Source: DASTFP01 sp963744345
GTDB taxonomy: Bacteria; Verrucomicrobiota; Verrucomicrobiia; Chthoniobacterales; Terrimicrobiaceae
Direction: 5' to 3'
Assembly: GCA_963744345.1 (NCBI GenBank)
Contig: CAVUTD010000010.1
Location: 1 to 64,000, forward strand
Length of the DNA stretch: 64,000 nucleotides
Shown: piece by piece, positions 55,901 through 64,000 of the stretch
How the letters are laid out: the number at the start of each line of letters is the position of its first letter
How positions within the stretch are numbered: the first letter of the stretch is position 1
Notes under the pieces: generated by a model
Database searches by the model: none
The model's input: only the letters and a program-made list of their open reading frames with translations
What the model was told of the DNA's origin: nothing
Position numbers and translations under genes: made by a program

Positions 55901-56393
55901 ACATCGACTCCGGCAAAACTCCCTGAATGCCTGCCAAGAGCTCGGAATAGAGCGACAATTGAAGGATGGTTGCCGCCTTTGTTTCGCAGGCGAGCTTGCA
56001 GTCATAGACCTCGTAAGACCAACTGCCGCCGGCACGGTCAACTCGCCTTAGCACATCTGCCCGCCCGAACCATCGGCCGCTCGCCAGCGTTGCCTGGGCA
56101 ATTGCCTCGACACCTCTGGCCATAGCAGCCCGTGTTGCCGTTAATGCCCTTTCGGAGTTATCAGTATCCCGAAGATTGACAATGGACACCCCTTGGGCCT
56201 GCAGATGCGCCAGATAGGCATTTTCATGTGCCCTGCCCCGCTCTTGAAGCACCTTCGCATCCGGGGAATGCCACCTCGGCTCGGGTCGCGCTCCGAGCGA
56301 GACCGCCAGATCCAGTGACGTCAGGTGGTGGCACGCCAGATGATTGCTAAGATCACTGGCCGAGAGGCGAATAGTCCCAAAAATAGCCTTCAT
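52980..56393 (-). CDS. TM0106-family RecB-like nuclease/superfamily 1 helicase
   Basis: An 1137-residue fusion. The N-terminal ~300 residues form a RecB/Cas4-like nuclease module with a Cys cluster 'HCEICRWFQEC' (about 212-222). Next is an RNase H-like exonuclease segment ('DIFFDLEGDPF' about 318-328, 'YNADDCFSTRSL' about 490). The C-terminal ~400 residues are a SF1B Dna2/UPF1-like helicase: Walker A 'GPPGSGKTFT' about 752, 'VLFVDEAGQMSL' Walker B, 'LLGDPQQLEQP', and the late motifs 'GTVDKFQGQQAPVVIYSLTTS' and 'LNVATSRAQALV'. Such proteins occur in DNA repair and defence contexts. The 3' ~450 bases recur at 48736-49188 and 49900-50250. Confidence 0.9.
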   Translation of the reverse strand: MKAIFGTIRLSASDLSNHLACHHLTSLDLAVSLGARPEPRWHSPDAKVLQERGRAHENAYLAHLQAQGVSIVNLRDTDNSERALTATRAAMARGVEAIAQATLASGRWFGRADVLRRVDRAGGSWSYEVYDCKLACETKAATILQLSLYSELLAGIQGVLPESMYVVPPGVDFQPEQYRVLDFAAYYRFVKARLEKAIEQNRDGITTSAEPTAHCEICRWFQECDAEWRKQDHLSLVAGISRLQRKQLSAWEVTTVEQLAVLPLPIPDRPDHGSKEAYIKVREQARVQVAGRNQGQSVHEVFEVTDEHGLSLLPELSPGDIFFDLEGDPFVGVGGREYLFGFAWEDQTGQQMYDRRWAMTADEERRSFEWFVDSVMTRWSQHPAMHIYHFAPYEPSALKRLMGRHSTREDEIDRMLRAGLFVDVHTVLKRALRASVERYSLKDLEVFHDFRREMPLEEARSAMRQMEHALELGQPAEVGESVRSAIALYNADDCFSTRSLRDWLERERQALEQAGHPIPRPSVSDGAPPETVSERQRRTAALAEELKTGVSADPAQRSDEDAARWLLANLLDWHRRESKAGWWEYFRLKDMTDEDLFDERSALSDLSFIERIRVKRKIPTDRYSFDKQETDIRAGDIVCERGERIGEVVEIDIATRTIDIKKARKTADVHPTSIFVDAQGPTDDVLADSLLRLGTWINSNGVDSPGPFRAARDLLLRRRPRLADGSDTLVLPDESTVDAAKRIGTLLDCSVLPIQGPPGSGKTFTGARMICELVRRGKKVGITATSHKVIQNLLLQVIKAAKEAGLGGLSCVQKVNEKQDVAPPGITLTTDNAEALAALRGDAQVVGGTAWLWSREEYFEAVDVLFVDEAGQMSLANVLAVSQGAKNLVLLGDPQQLEQPLKGSHPEGAAVSALEHILGGAKTISSDMGLFLEKTWRLHPKLCDFTSEVFYEGRLHPRAGLEQQRIEGHPWLGGSGLWFVPVPHEGNQNASAEEVECVAGLVSSLLQTGVNWVDDKNRSRPLQLEDVLIVAPYNAQVSDLSNRIANARVGTVDKFQGQQAPVVIYSLTTSSPEDAPRGMEFLYSLNRLNVATSRAQALVIVVGSPRLLEPECRSPRQMQLANALCRYLEIARVAETP

Positions 56394-56611
56394 CGCGCTA
56401 AGGCCCGCCGTCGGAGTGTTAGTTCAGCTAGTATTGTATAACTGTGCCGCGATATTCTCAGAATACGCTCAAATCTATATTACTTGCTGCTTACGAAGTT
56501 TACACTTCAAATTGCGAACGGGGTTCGGTCAGCGTGCCATTAATGACGTCCGGCAAAGGAGGCGAACCTGCTACAACGCATTGTTTGGCGCCATTACGCC
56601 ACTACCCCAAA

Positions 56612-57276
56612 TTACCGCTCGACATACAGCATTTCCATGGGAAGCCCTCTTTCGTCACTCGCCGGATCACCACGTATGCTCGCAACCTGCGAATCGGGCG
56701 CCGAGCTGGTCACGAAGGCAACGAGCGCGCTAGCGCGACATCCAAAAAATGCTTCGCGGTGGGCTCAAATGCCAAGAGAACATCTAATCGCTCGCGGCGG
56801 CCTTCTTTCTTCCTCTTGTTGTGTTTCATCGGCGAACGGCCGGCTAGCGCCCAAAAGCAGACCTCAGGATAGACTTCTCGTACTTCAGCTTCCGGACTCG
56901 GATTGCCCGGAAGCAAATCGTCCACCTCCCTCCGGCATATTCCCCAGCTTTGCTCGGGTAGGCTTCGGCCCAGCTCACCCCTATTCAATTCACGTGCTGC
57001 CGCAATTGCCTCGGCACGGACGGCCGCGCGACATGGCGCTGGGAAGACACTGGAGCGCCGATCGCCAAGAAGGCGACGCGCTCGGTGATCGCACGGACGA
57101 ACCGGCTCATCTCGCCACGGCAGGCCAATGGGAACATCAATCAAAACGCGTTCGGCATTCGGAAACGCGCTGAGCAACTCACGAACCGTAGCAACAATCC
57201 GATATGTGAGTTCGCCGTCCTGCTTTGAAACGGCAATCCATCCAGCTTTGCATCCATCTACGCCGATGTGTCTCAT
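56612..57276 (-). pseudogene. DUF429 (predicted RNase H-fold nuclease), frameshifted
   Basis: From ATG 57276: 'HIGVDGCKAGWIAV', 'VLIDVPIGLP', 'VREVYPEVCFWAL' and 'KKEGRRERLDVL' are DUF429 motifs. The frame ends at 56710, but the proper C-terminus 'DERGLPMEMLYVER' is found in another frame ending at TAA 56612-56614. A shift, and probably a small deletion (the usual 'DDILDAL' helix is missing), lies near 56720. Function predicted only as a nuclease-like fold. Confidence 0.7.
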
Positions 57277-57337
57277 GTTTTTCCGGCGCGGCACGCATTT
57301 AGAAAAGTATGCTTTCGCATCCGCCTTTTCCTATCGG

Positions 57338-57541
57338 TTATCTCTTGATCCGGCTAACGCCGGTCACCACTGCGCCGGGGAACATCTCCATCTCGACCCG
57401 TCTTGCCTCACTTGACGATTCAGCCTGCACGGTGATGTCACGTCCGCTCCCTCTAAGCGAGTAGTGGACGCGAAAGCTTCCTCCAAAAGCGCTGCCACTA
57501 ATGAGCAGCAAGGCTAGCACTGTCGTGGTTAGTTTTCTCAT
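57338..57541 (-). CDS. small secreted protein
   Basis: A 67-residue protein from ATG 57541 with a clear signal peptide ('MRKLTTTVLALLLISGSAFGG', cleavage expected near residue 20) and a short mature domain ('FRVHYSLRGSGRDITVQAESSSEARRVEMEMFPGAVVTGV'). No family recognised. Alone. Confidence 0.65.
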   Translation of the reverse strand: MRKLTTTVLALLLISGSAFGGSFRVHYSLRGSGRDITVQAESSSEARRVEMEMFPGAVVTGVSRIKR

Positions 57542-58012
57542 ATCTTGAATCTCGATACTAAGCGCTGAGGGTTCGCGCTCCAGGACTTTCCGGTATGCGT
57601 GGCTGTTATCACAACGGGAACAGAAGATAAATAGGGTCACTCTGCAAATATCAACCAGAAGAATCCGCGGCTGAGCTCCTTTCGATGGAGCAGCTTCCCG
57701 CGGTTTTGCCAGAAAGGAAAGCTTCCGCGATGGCTTCAGGCCCGATGACGTCTATTCGTGCCATCGGCGCGACTGGACGACGTGCCACGGAATCGATTTT
57801 CGTCCAGAGCATGTGCTTTCAGCCGAAACATAGCAGCATGCCGGTCGCTCCGATCATAGGATGAAATGTCTCGGCGCGGAATCAGGAATGTGAGCGGCCG
57901 TTATAAAATATAGGATCGAATGTAGGGGTCAGCCAAGATTTCCGATATCCAGCGGCGTCTGGGAGAGCGGTTCGGGGATCGCGATTTCGTCCATCGGATC
58001 GTCCGTTACAAT
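57542..58012. other. intergenic, nothing recognised
   Basis: About 470 bases. No gene, repeat or RNA supported. Confidence 0.3.
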
Positions 58013-58318
58013 GTGAGTAGCTTTTTCGATTGGGGAGCAATTCGCGAGGCTGCTGCCAAGGGTGAATACACCGGCAGCGCGACCTTCGTTGTCGACGACG
58101 CCGCAAGAGTCGCATGGCTTGCCGAAGCGGTTCTTCACACGCGGACTGATTCGTCGCTTCGAATTGCGCATCTCCGACAACACCCGATGTTGTTCCCGTT
58201 TTCGATCAACGAGCAGTTGCTCAACGTTGCGAAGGAGAATCCACGAATACAGATGCTCCGACACAGCCTGAATGAAGAACTCGTGTCGTTGAGGGAAAGG
58301 CCTGCCACAAAGCGATAG
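58013..58318 (+). CDS. possible small hypothetical protein
   Basis: A 101-residue frame starting with GTG. Composition is protein-like ('FDWGAIREAAAKGEYTGSATFVVDDAARVAWLAEAVLH'), but no family, ribosome site or operon context supports it. It may be a relic of a larger gene. Confidence 0.3.
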   Translation: MSSFFDWGAIREAAAKGEYTGSATFVVDDAARVAWLAEAVLHTRTDSSLRIAHLRQHPMLFPFSINEQLLNVAKENPRIQMLRHSLNEELVSLRERPATKR

Positions 58319-59366
58319 TTGTCGCCAGGTTACCGCCGCGCAGGCGCCTTGAAAACTTCGGGGCCGATCTGGGGGCCAGATCTTGACTGTGACAGAGCGT
58401 CGGCGGGTATCAAGAGAGAGGGGTCGGTCCTAGAAAATACATGTCGAAGTCCCTTGCAATATGGAGAACTGCGATTGGAGAGCAGGATTCTACATGTCGC
58501 ACCGATCACATCTTCAACAATTGCCGTGATCTATCGAAACGAATGCGGTCTGTGAGACGAATGACACAAGAGTTGCCGCTCTGGTTGCCGCAGCGGTGCG
58601 ACGGCGTCTTCGTTTAAATGTGGAATCGGAGAGCACTGCGGGTAGCAAATATCTGCTGCGCTCGCTCCACCCGCTTGTCGACGAAGACCTGCGCGATCTC
58701 GCCAAGCTTCCCGCGCCAAAAATACCCCATCGCGAGGTTGGAGACGTCGAGCAGTGGGAGCACGCGCAACCATAGTAGCGCGGACCACTGCACTGCTTCT
58801 CAGCCGAAAGCTTGCTTCGCCGGAAAGCATACACCAGCATCCCGCGAATCTCGCAATGCCGGAAAGTTTTTTGACTGCAGGGTTATCTCGCTACGGCTTA
58901 GTAAGCGTTTTCGAATCACAGTGTTCGAGGTTCCGGTGTCAGGAGTGGGATCAGCCAACAATGTATGAACACGCATTGCCGATTCCCATCAGTACGGAAG
59001 TGCATCCGACCGTATCGGCGTGGCTGACCAAAGTAAGAGTAGAACTGCTTGTCAACTGCGACATCAGCACTTATGCGACTGGTCGGCCGTAACTTTAGAT
59101 CATATAGTGGGACATAGCGAACTCAGCAGCTTCCAAGGTAAGTGCCTCTTGATGTTCAATAAGGTTTCTATCTTGAATTCGGAACTGCACGCGCCACTCA
59201 TACGGGAACACTTCCCTCTGTTAATCTGCTCTGGCGTAATCGTCGATTTTGATACCGTCACCTGGATTGACCGCCGATGCGACATTTTGCCCGTCGGTAA
59301 ATCAATGATCCCCGCATACCTGGCCACTTAATTGAAACTCCACACGTTTGGCGATCACGAACTCTA
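58319..59366. other. gene-relic region before IS element
   Basis: About 1050 bases with no intact gene. On the minus strand 58617-58770 reads as an ordered protein tail ('VLPLLDVSNLAMGYFWRGKLGEIAQVFVDKRVERA..IFATR') ending at a stop, likely the remains of a lost gene. Nothing else is supported. Confidence 0.4.
58617..58770 (-). pseudogene. C-terminal relic of an unknown protein
   Basis: About 50 codons with strong coding character, ending at TAA. No start or upstream homologous sequence is visible in any frame. Family not recognised. Confidence 0.35.
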
Positions 59367-60229
59367 GGTTCTGTTCACGAATTTAGAGGTGTACTTTTCA
59401 AGCGAGAGCTGATTTATGCTTGGGATGGCGATAGAATATCCTCGTGTCATAATCAGCGATCGTGTTTGGGAGCAGCTCAAGGCAGCGATAGAAGAGGCCA
59501 AGCATTCACGTGCGGGAGCACCTGCCGAAATGAGTGATCGCGATTTTCTGGAAGCTGTCTTGTATTTGAATCGAGTGGGTTGCCCTTGGCGGGATTTACC
59601 AGCGGAGTTGGGCTACTGGCATGCCGTCTACATGCGCTTTCGACGCTGGGAAGAGCGGGGAGTATGGCGGCGGCTTTGGCAGCGGCTTCAGTGCGAAAGC
59701 TTCGCTCAGGCCCGTCATCTGTTGATGGACTCCACGACAGTACGAGCCCACCAGCACGCGGCAGGAGCGCCAAAAAAAACGGCGGCGACCAGGCTCTGGG
59801 GCGCTCTCGTGGAGGACTGAGCACGAGAATCCACGCGGCGACTATCGACGAAAACTGCAGCGTGGCCCTCCATCTGACTGCCGGACATGCCCACGACGGC
59901 CGCCAGTTTGAACCTCTCTATGAGAGCTTGGATCCCGACAACGTGCTCGAATCGGCCACGATGGACAAAGCCTATGATGCCGACCGCATTCGTGAGCGCT
60001 TGTGTTACGACGGAGTGCAGGCGGTGATACCACCGATCCCAACCCGCGCCCGCAAACTCCCTTACGATCACGCCCGTTACCGTGAGCGCAACCGTATCGA
60101 ACGCTTCTTTAACAAAGTGAAACACTTCCGACGCATGGCCACACGCTATGACAAACTCGCGAAAACCTTCTTCGCCGCTCTCTGCCTCGTCTCAGCTTTC
60201 ATCTTGATCAGGAATTCGTGAACAGAACC
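59367..60229 (+). mobile_element. IS5-type (IS427-like) insertion sequence, complete
   Basis: An 863-bp element bounded by near-perfect inverted ends (GGTTCTGTTCACGAATT at 59367 and its complement ending at 60229). It is flanked by TA on both sides (59365-59366 and 60230-60231), consistent with a 2-bp target duplication. Carries two overlapping transposase frames. It lies 8 bases after the stop of a minus-strand gene (60237). Confidence 0.88.
59416..60221 (+). CDS. IS5-family transposase in two frames (-1 frameshift at A8)
   Basis: Frame A (59416-59820) encodes the N-terminal half ('EAVLYLNRVGCPWRDLPAELG', first DDE aspartate in 'LLMDSTTVRAH'). Frame B, in the -1 frame and ending at 60221, carries 'GRSRGGLSTRIHA', the second Asp in 'MDKAYDADRIRERL' and Glu in 'RNRIERFFNKVKHFRR'. 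A run of eight adenines (59772-59779) lies at the junction and is the likely programmed -1 slippage site, as in IS427-group elements. The product would be about 268 residues. Probably functional. Confidence 0.85.
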
Positions 60230-60236
60230 TAGACCT

Positions 60237-61325
60237 TTATGGCTTGGAAGGCTCCAAATTCGTTCCTCCGTTAGAGTTCAGCAACACCTCGTAGCGAAGT
60301 GTCTTCTTGCCTCTAATCTGGCGTAATGTAAGCAATCCATGTCCCTGCGGAGTCTTGATATAGAAGCAACCGCCCTCATCAAGGTCCTGCCATCCCGGTG
60401 GATGAGGGCTCTTCTCGTTGAGATCGAGGGAAGGTTGATAACCGTCCATCGGGGCTTGGAAGGGAAACTCCTCCAGCGCTGGTAGAACTCCCCCGTTTTG
60501 AACAGAGACTCGTGCCCTCCACTTTCTGGCTCTTGCGTCGCTTTCGAAGAGGGTAACTCTTATCGGAGAAGCACCTTCGGCGGTCTGCGGCATCGGGATT
60601 GGCGATGGACTTCCAAAAGCCAGCACGAGCTCCCCCTTTTTGGAGACGAGCGGAGCAGGCTCGCCTTTTTTCCTCATATGAAAAATTACGGGTTTGTTCG
60701 GATCGGGTTCGTGATACGTCGGCTCCCAAAAGCCTGCATATTCGAAACTGTGGCGATTTGAGCTAATAGCTTCCACGTAGCCGTCTTTCTTTAGGGATCG
60801 GACACCAAAGTTCTTTCCTTGGATTCCGGTAATCGAAAACTTCCCTTCGTTATCAGTCCTCGCAACGGCGGCAGAAGTCCCCTTCGGGGAGATGTCAGTC
60901 CAATTCATGCTGACCTCAACGTCGTGTATCGGCTCTTCATTTTGATCGACTACTTGACCGTAAAATTCGATGGGGGTCTTCCATTCAAAGGCTCGCTCCT
61001 GCTCTCGTTTCTTCCAATAGATCGGCCAACGCGGGTCGTTCCTGCCCTGATAGGGACCTTTCGGCATCGAGGGTGGCAGAAAATTTGCACGCTGTGTTGG
61101 GCTCATGGTTGATATTCCTTGCGAACTTGGCATACTGAGGGGCGATACTGACGTTGCGCTTGGTGTTACAAGTGGAGACGCTTGAGGGCTCTCGCCCGCC
61201 ACCGACGGTGCTTGTGTCAATCGCTGACTTGGATGCGTTTTCCGGTCCCACGCAGTGACCGCCCAAATCAAGCCGGCCACGATCAAGGCCACCGCTACGA
61301 CAATGCTGAGGTTACGAAATTTCAT
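60237..61325 (-). CDS. membrane-anchored protein with carboxypeptidase-regulatory-like domain
   Basis: A 362-residue protein with an N-terminal membrane helix ('LSIVVAVALIVAGLIWAVTAW', 7-27), a Pro/Ser/Thr-rich linker, and a beta-sandwich domain resembling carboxypeptidase regulatory-like domains (about 118-195, 'FYGQVVDQNEEPIHDVEVSMNW..GKFSITGIQGKNFGVRSLKKDGYVE'). Probably anchored and facing the periplasm. Its ATG overlaps the stop of the upstream 735-residue gene (TAATG), so the two are translated together. An IS5-type element sits just 8 bases beyond its stop. Confidence 0.75.
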   Translation of the reverse strand: MKFRNLSIVVAVALIVAGLIWAVTAWDRKTHPSQRLTQAPSVAGESPQASPLVTPSATSVSPLSMPSSQGISTMSPTQRANFLPPSMPKGPYQGRNDPRWPIYWKKREQERAFEWKTPIEFYGQVVDQNEEPIHDVEVSMNWTDISPKGTSAAVARTDNEGKFSITGIQGKNFGVRSLKKDGYVEAISSNRHSFEYAGFWEPTYHEPDPNKPVIFHMRKKGEPAPLVSKKGELVLAFGSPSPIPMPQTAEGASPIRVTLFESDARARKWRARVSVQNGGVLPALEEFPFQAPMDGYQPSLDLNEKSPHPPGWQDLDEGGCFYIKTPQGHGLLTLRQIRGKKTLRYEVLLNSNGGTNLEPSKP

Positions 61326-63532
61326 TACTGTACCCTGAAGATGGCGAGCAGATTCTCATAATACGGCTGAAGCCTTTGAATACGTCGGCTAAACTGCCCT
61401 CCATGATCTGAACTATCGCGGTCAAAAGCGCTCGGCGAACCTGGCCCCACATTATAGCGGCCAGTGATTCGGCCGGCTACCGACGCACTCACCCCCGCTG
61501 CTTCCGAGCGCGGCCGAGCCACGAACGACATGGATTCGTGAATATCGGTGAGCTGTCGCTGGTTAAAGGGCGCATACACGTCGCGTAAAAAGCAGCGCTG
61601 TCCGACGGGATAAGGGTTGCTTCGGGGGCCAAAGTCATAAGCATAGGTTCGATGTCCGAGAAGACCCAAGTTCGCATTTGGCTTATAATCAAGCTCGTTA
61701 GCCTCCCAGCTTATGTTCTGTCCCAGCTCCTCTCCTGTCTTCAGTGCATAATCAACCGTATTGAAGAAGCTGACAACGGCGCCACTCACATTTAGGGAAC
61801 TAAGATAACCTCTATAGCCTAAGTCCTCTGTCGTGTCAGGCGTGGGACTCTGCGGTTCTCGCTTTGCAAAAAGGTCGTAATTGTTGATCACTGGACTCGT
61901 ATCATAGCAACCCGCTGGCACTGCTGCCTGAGTCATCACGTAATTTGCCACCGAGGCCCCATACACGCTCAAAGCGGCACCGCATACCGGCGCTCCCTGG
62001 CTAAATGAATAGAGGTTTCGCTGGTAGTCGCTTGGAAGCCCACTTAGGAAATGAGCGAGGCCCTGGCCGCATTTCCATGCGCGATATTCGCTTTCATTGA
62101 ACCTGAACGGGAAAGCAGGGGTTAGTGCGAGCCACTTAAAGGCGGCGAAGCGGCCCTTGAAGCCCTGATGCCAGAGTCGTTTGAAAATCGTCTCGCTGTC
62201 ACTCATCCAGCCCTGGTATTCAATGTCTTGGCTGCCGGGACCGTTAATTCCGTGCACATAGACAATGACGTTCTTCTCTTCATCCCTTGGCTGGGAAAAT
62301 GGATGGTCTGCCTCGAATGGTTCCGCAATAATTTGCGACGGAGTCCAAGCATCCATGTGATCGTATGGCTGATCTTGAAAAACTGGAACTGCACGCCCCC
62401 GTTGATACATTTTCTTAACATTCTTCAAATCCAGCCAGACGCTCGGACCCTCTCCGATTTGGCTGCCATCGGATTGGTTGATGATCATTACCAGCTGCCC
62501 TTTGCCCTCCCCTGTCGCTTCAAAGAGCAGGCATTTAGTGGAATTCGGATTCTCCTCTGCCCAGAAATCCTGGGGCAAGAGCATAGGAGGCCCATCCGAG
62601 ACTTCGCCCAAGGTTGCGGCTTCGCGTGCACCCATTTGAGCTAGGGCCGCTTGTTCGTCCTTAACGTAAGAATCAGTGCCTCCAACGTCGGCAGATCGGT
62701 ATATTTGAATTTTGGGGGTTGTTCCTCCGACATTTTTGAATTTTAGACCAATCCTGACCGTGCCGTCCGCTAAATCCTTCTGAAAAGCGTCGAAGACCAA
62801 GTGAATTCGGGCAAAATCTTCCAAATCTCGGGCGGTTTGGATCAGCCCATCTTCGTAGTCGGGGAATGAAGGATTAATTACCTCTTCTTCGGAATCTCGC
62901 GTGCCGTCATTGTCATCATTGATCCAAAACCTGAAAGGCGTCTCGGATGTCGTGGTATCCCGATTGTCTCCCGAGAACGCGATGGTTCCATCGCGGTTGG
63001 CGTCGACGGCCATTCCGGCCGGAAGCAAGTAGAGAAACAAACTGCAGCCGTCGATGTCGGGGTAGCCCGGGCTTCGCGGATTATCGTCGTAGATGATGTT
63101 GGAGTATTCAACCGTAATATCCACCGGTTCGCCGGGCGCGAGAGCCACTTGGGGCTCGTGAAAGGAGTCGGCGATTTTCGGCAGGTGTTGCGGCTTGCCG
63201 ATGCGGTCATGAATTAGCGTGCCTCCAACGCTCACGTTGCAACCGTCATCCGAGAAGACGGCGAGTCCATAGACAAATCGGCCCTTCTTATCGTCTGGGA
63301 GTTCCGGAGGAATGTATGTTCCGGAAAAGGTTCGATAGTCCCCTTTCTTGTAACTTCGGTATCCGAGCTTTCCGCTCGCGATTTGCCGTCCCGCCTCAAG
63401 CCGTGCCTGCTCAACTGAGCCGTTCCCCATGTAGCTCACGTCGTGTATCAGGCCTTCGACTCCTTGGCTGAAAAGACGTGGGTTCGAAAGAACTACTCCA
63501 ACAACGAGGCAAGTAATGTAGGCGGGCTTCAT
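61325..63532 (-). CDS. secreted alpha/beta-hydrolase-like protein
   Basis: A 735-residue exported protein starting at ATG 63532 with a signal peptide ('YITCLVVGVVLSNPRLFSQ'). The N-terminal half is beta-rich with an acidic 'WINDDNDGTRDSEEE' calcium-type stretch. The second half is an alpha/beta-hydrolase: 'VIVYVHGINGPG' (oxyanion-hole HG) and the nucleophile elbow 'YSFSQGAPV' (GxSxG variant with Ser). Substrate unknown. Co-translated with the downstream anchored protein, suggesting a surface pair. The frame is open to 63760, but the signal peptide supports 63532. Confidence 0.75.
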   Translation of the reverse strand: MKPAYITCLVVGVVLSNPRLFSQGVEGLIHDVSYMGNGSVEQARLEAGRQIASGKLGYRSYKKGDYRTFSGTYIPPELPDDKKGRFVYGLAVFSDDGCNVSVGGTLIHDRIGKPQHLPKIADSFHEPQVALAPGEPVDITVEYSNIIYDDNPRSPGYPDIDGCSLFLYLLPAGMAVDANRDGTIAFSGDNRDTTTSETPFRFWINDDNDGTRDSEEEVINPSFPDYEDGLIQTARDLEDFARIHLVFDAFQKDLADGTVRIGLKFKNVGGTTPKIQIYRSADVGGTDSYVKDEQAALAQMGAREAATLGEVSDGPPMLLPQDFWAEENPNSTKCLLFEATGEGKGQLVMIINQSDGSQIGEGPSVWLDLKNVKKMYQRGRAVPVFQDQPYDHMDAWTPSQIIAEPFEADHPFSQPRDEEKNVIVYVHGINGPGSQDIEYQGWMSDSETIFKRLWHQGFKGRFAAFKWLALTPAFPFRFNESEYRAWKCGQGLAHFLSGLPSDYQRNLYSFSQGAPVCGAALSVYGASVANYVMTQAAVPAGCYDTSPVINNYDLFAKREPQSPTPDTTEDLGYRGYLSSLNVSGAVVSFFNTVDYALKTGEELGQNISWEANELDYKPNANLGLLGHRTYAYDFGPRSNPYPVGQRCFLRDVYAPFNQRQLTDIHESMSFVARPRSEAAGVSASVAGRITGRYNVGPGSPSAFDRDSSDHGGQFSRRIQRLQPYYENLLAIFRVQ

Positions 63533-64000
63533 GAGTGCTTTGCAGCCGAGTGATTTGGGGCTGCATTGCTGCCCGCTGGAGTGAACTGGTGTAGCCGAGA
63601 GCACGGGCTCATAACGGACAGCAGCTCGATCGCGAATTAGGCAGCCCTCTGGTGCGCTACGCCCGGTCACCTTGCGGGCGGTCGGACAAACCGCTGGCAT
63701 ACGAGCAACAGCCTTTGGCAGCTTTCTTAATCCCTTCGCACCCGCGGAGAGGGTTTCCACGGCGCTTCTCCTACAGATCCGCTTCTACAACATCAACCCC
63801 AAATTCATACGAAGCGATTGTTTTTCGCACCTTGTGAGCTACTTTAGAAAATCTGGGCGCCAGCAGCTGGAGACCACATACCGTCGGCACGGCGTCAAGG
63901 ACCAGCCCGATGGACATTGAGGCATCAAACCCGGGCAATTTGTCATCCGGTAAGGGGCACGCTAAGGGGTCAGGGCACGCTAAGGGGTCAGGGCACGCTA
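63533..64000. other. upstream region and terminal repeats
   Basis: About 470 bases. The promoter of the hydrolase operon should be here. No gene recognised. The last 50 bases are a tandem repeat. Confidence 0.35.
63951..64000. repeat. 18-bp tandem repeat at the window edge
   Basis: A unit GCTAAGGGGTCAGGGCAC repeats 2.2 times to the last base (about 63961-64000), preceded by a degenerate half unit. The array may continue past the window. Its GGGGTC core also occurs, as GACCCC, at 23365-23400. Confidence 0.8.

Noticed and set aside
1..64000. CRISPR arrays, tRNA and rRNA genes
   Set aside because: No direct repeats with regular unique spacers and no tRNA T-loop plus acceptor pairings were seen outside coding regions.

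Overview
The window is a moderately GC-rich bacterial chromosome segment. Its many short dispersed intergenic repeats, mixed soil-type gene content and absence of long conserved operons best fit a soil Verrucomicrobiota (Chthoniobacterales/Udaeobacter-like) genome. That assignment is an inference from style and gene mix; no rRNA, tRNA or ribosomal protein gene is present to confirm it.

Layout. 0-8 kb: an MFS_3 exporter, a very large CheB-CheR-PAS-histidine kinase-receiver protein, and endonuclease IV. 8-19 kb: a frameshifted AAA ATPase-TPR-SpoIIE phosphatase, an SDR, a cupin, an FAD monooxygenase, and a protease-thioredoxin-KamA operon divergent from an HxlR regulator. 19-24 kb: a nucleotidyltransferase pair, a DUF4239 membrane protein, a frameshifted GH16 gene and an IS110 scrap.

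24-29.2 kb holds the most interesting metabolic cluster: an ArsR regulator with a vicinal Cys pair, a radical SAM enzyme, an FAD monooxygenase and two metallophosphatase-fold proteins that have lost the first metal-binding motif. Divergent from these is a VOC-fold protein with the double-cysteine signatures of the ArsI/CadI (C-As lyase) family. Together they look like an arsenic- or organoarsenical-responsive pathway.

30-37 kb: a VIT/VWA protein with three frameshifts under a MerR-like regulator, whose operator lies inside a consensus promoter, then a TPR-phosphoesterase-SLOG-like operon divergent from a LysR regulator.

38-57 kb is an accessory and defence island: two HicBA modules (both with broken toxins), a divergent MetK, a MoxR ATPase/VWA-HExxH metalloprotein system with two small partner genes, an McrBC system followed by an unusual HIT-HNH fusion nuclease, a DUF3800 gene, and a TM0106-type nuclease-helicase. 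The 3' end of the helicase gene occurs three times in direct orientation, each extra copy bordering different cargo, which marks a hot spot. 57-64 kb: small hypotheticals, gene relics, a complete IS5-type element with an A8 frameshift site, and two secreted or anchored proteins. The window ends in an 18-bp tandem repeat.

At least eight accessory genes carry small frameshifts, while long genes such as the 4.1-kb kinase and 3.4-kb helicase are open throughout. Gene decay in accessory regions is therefore more likely than uniformly poor sequence, although several sites sit in short homopolymers.
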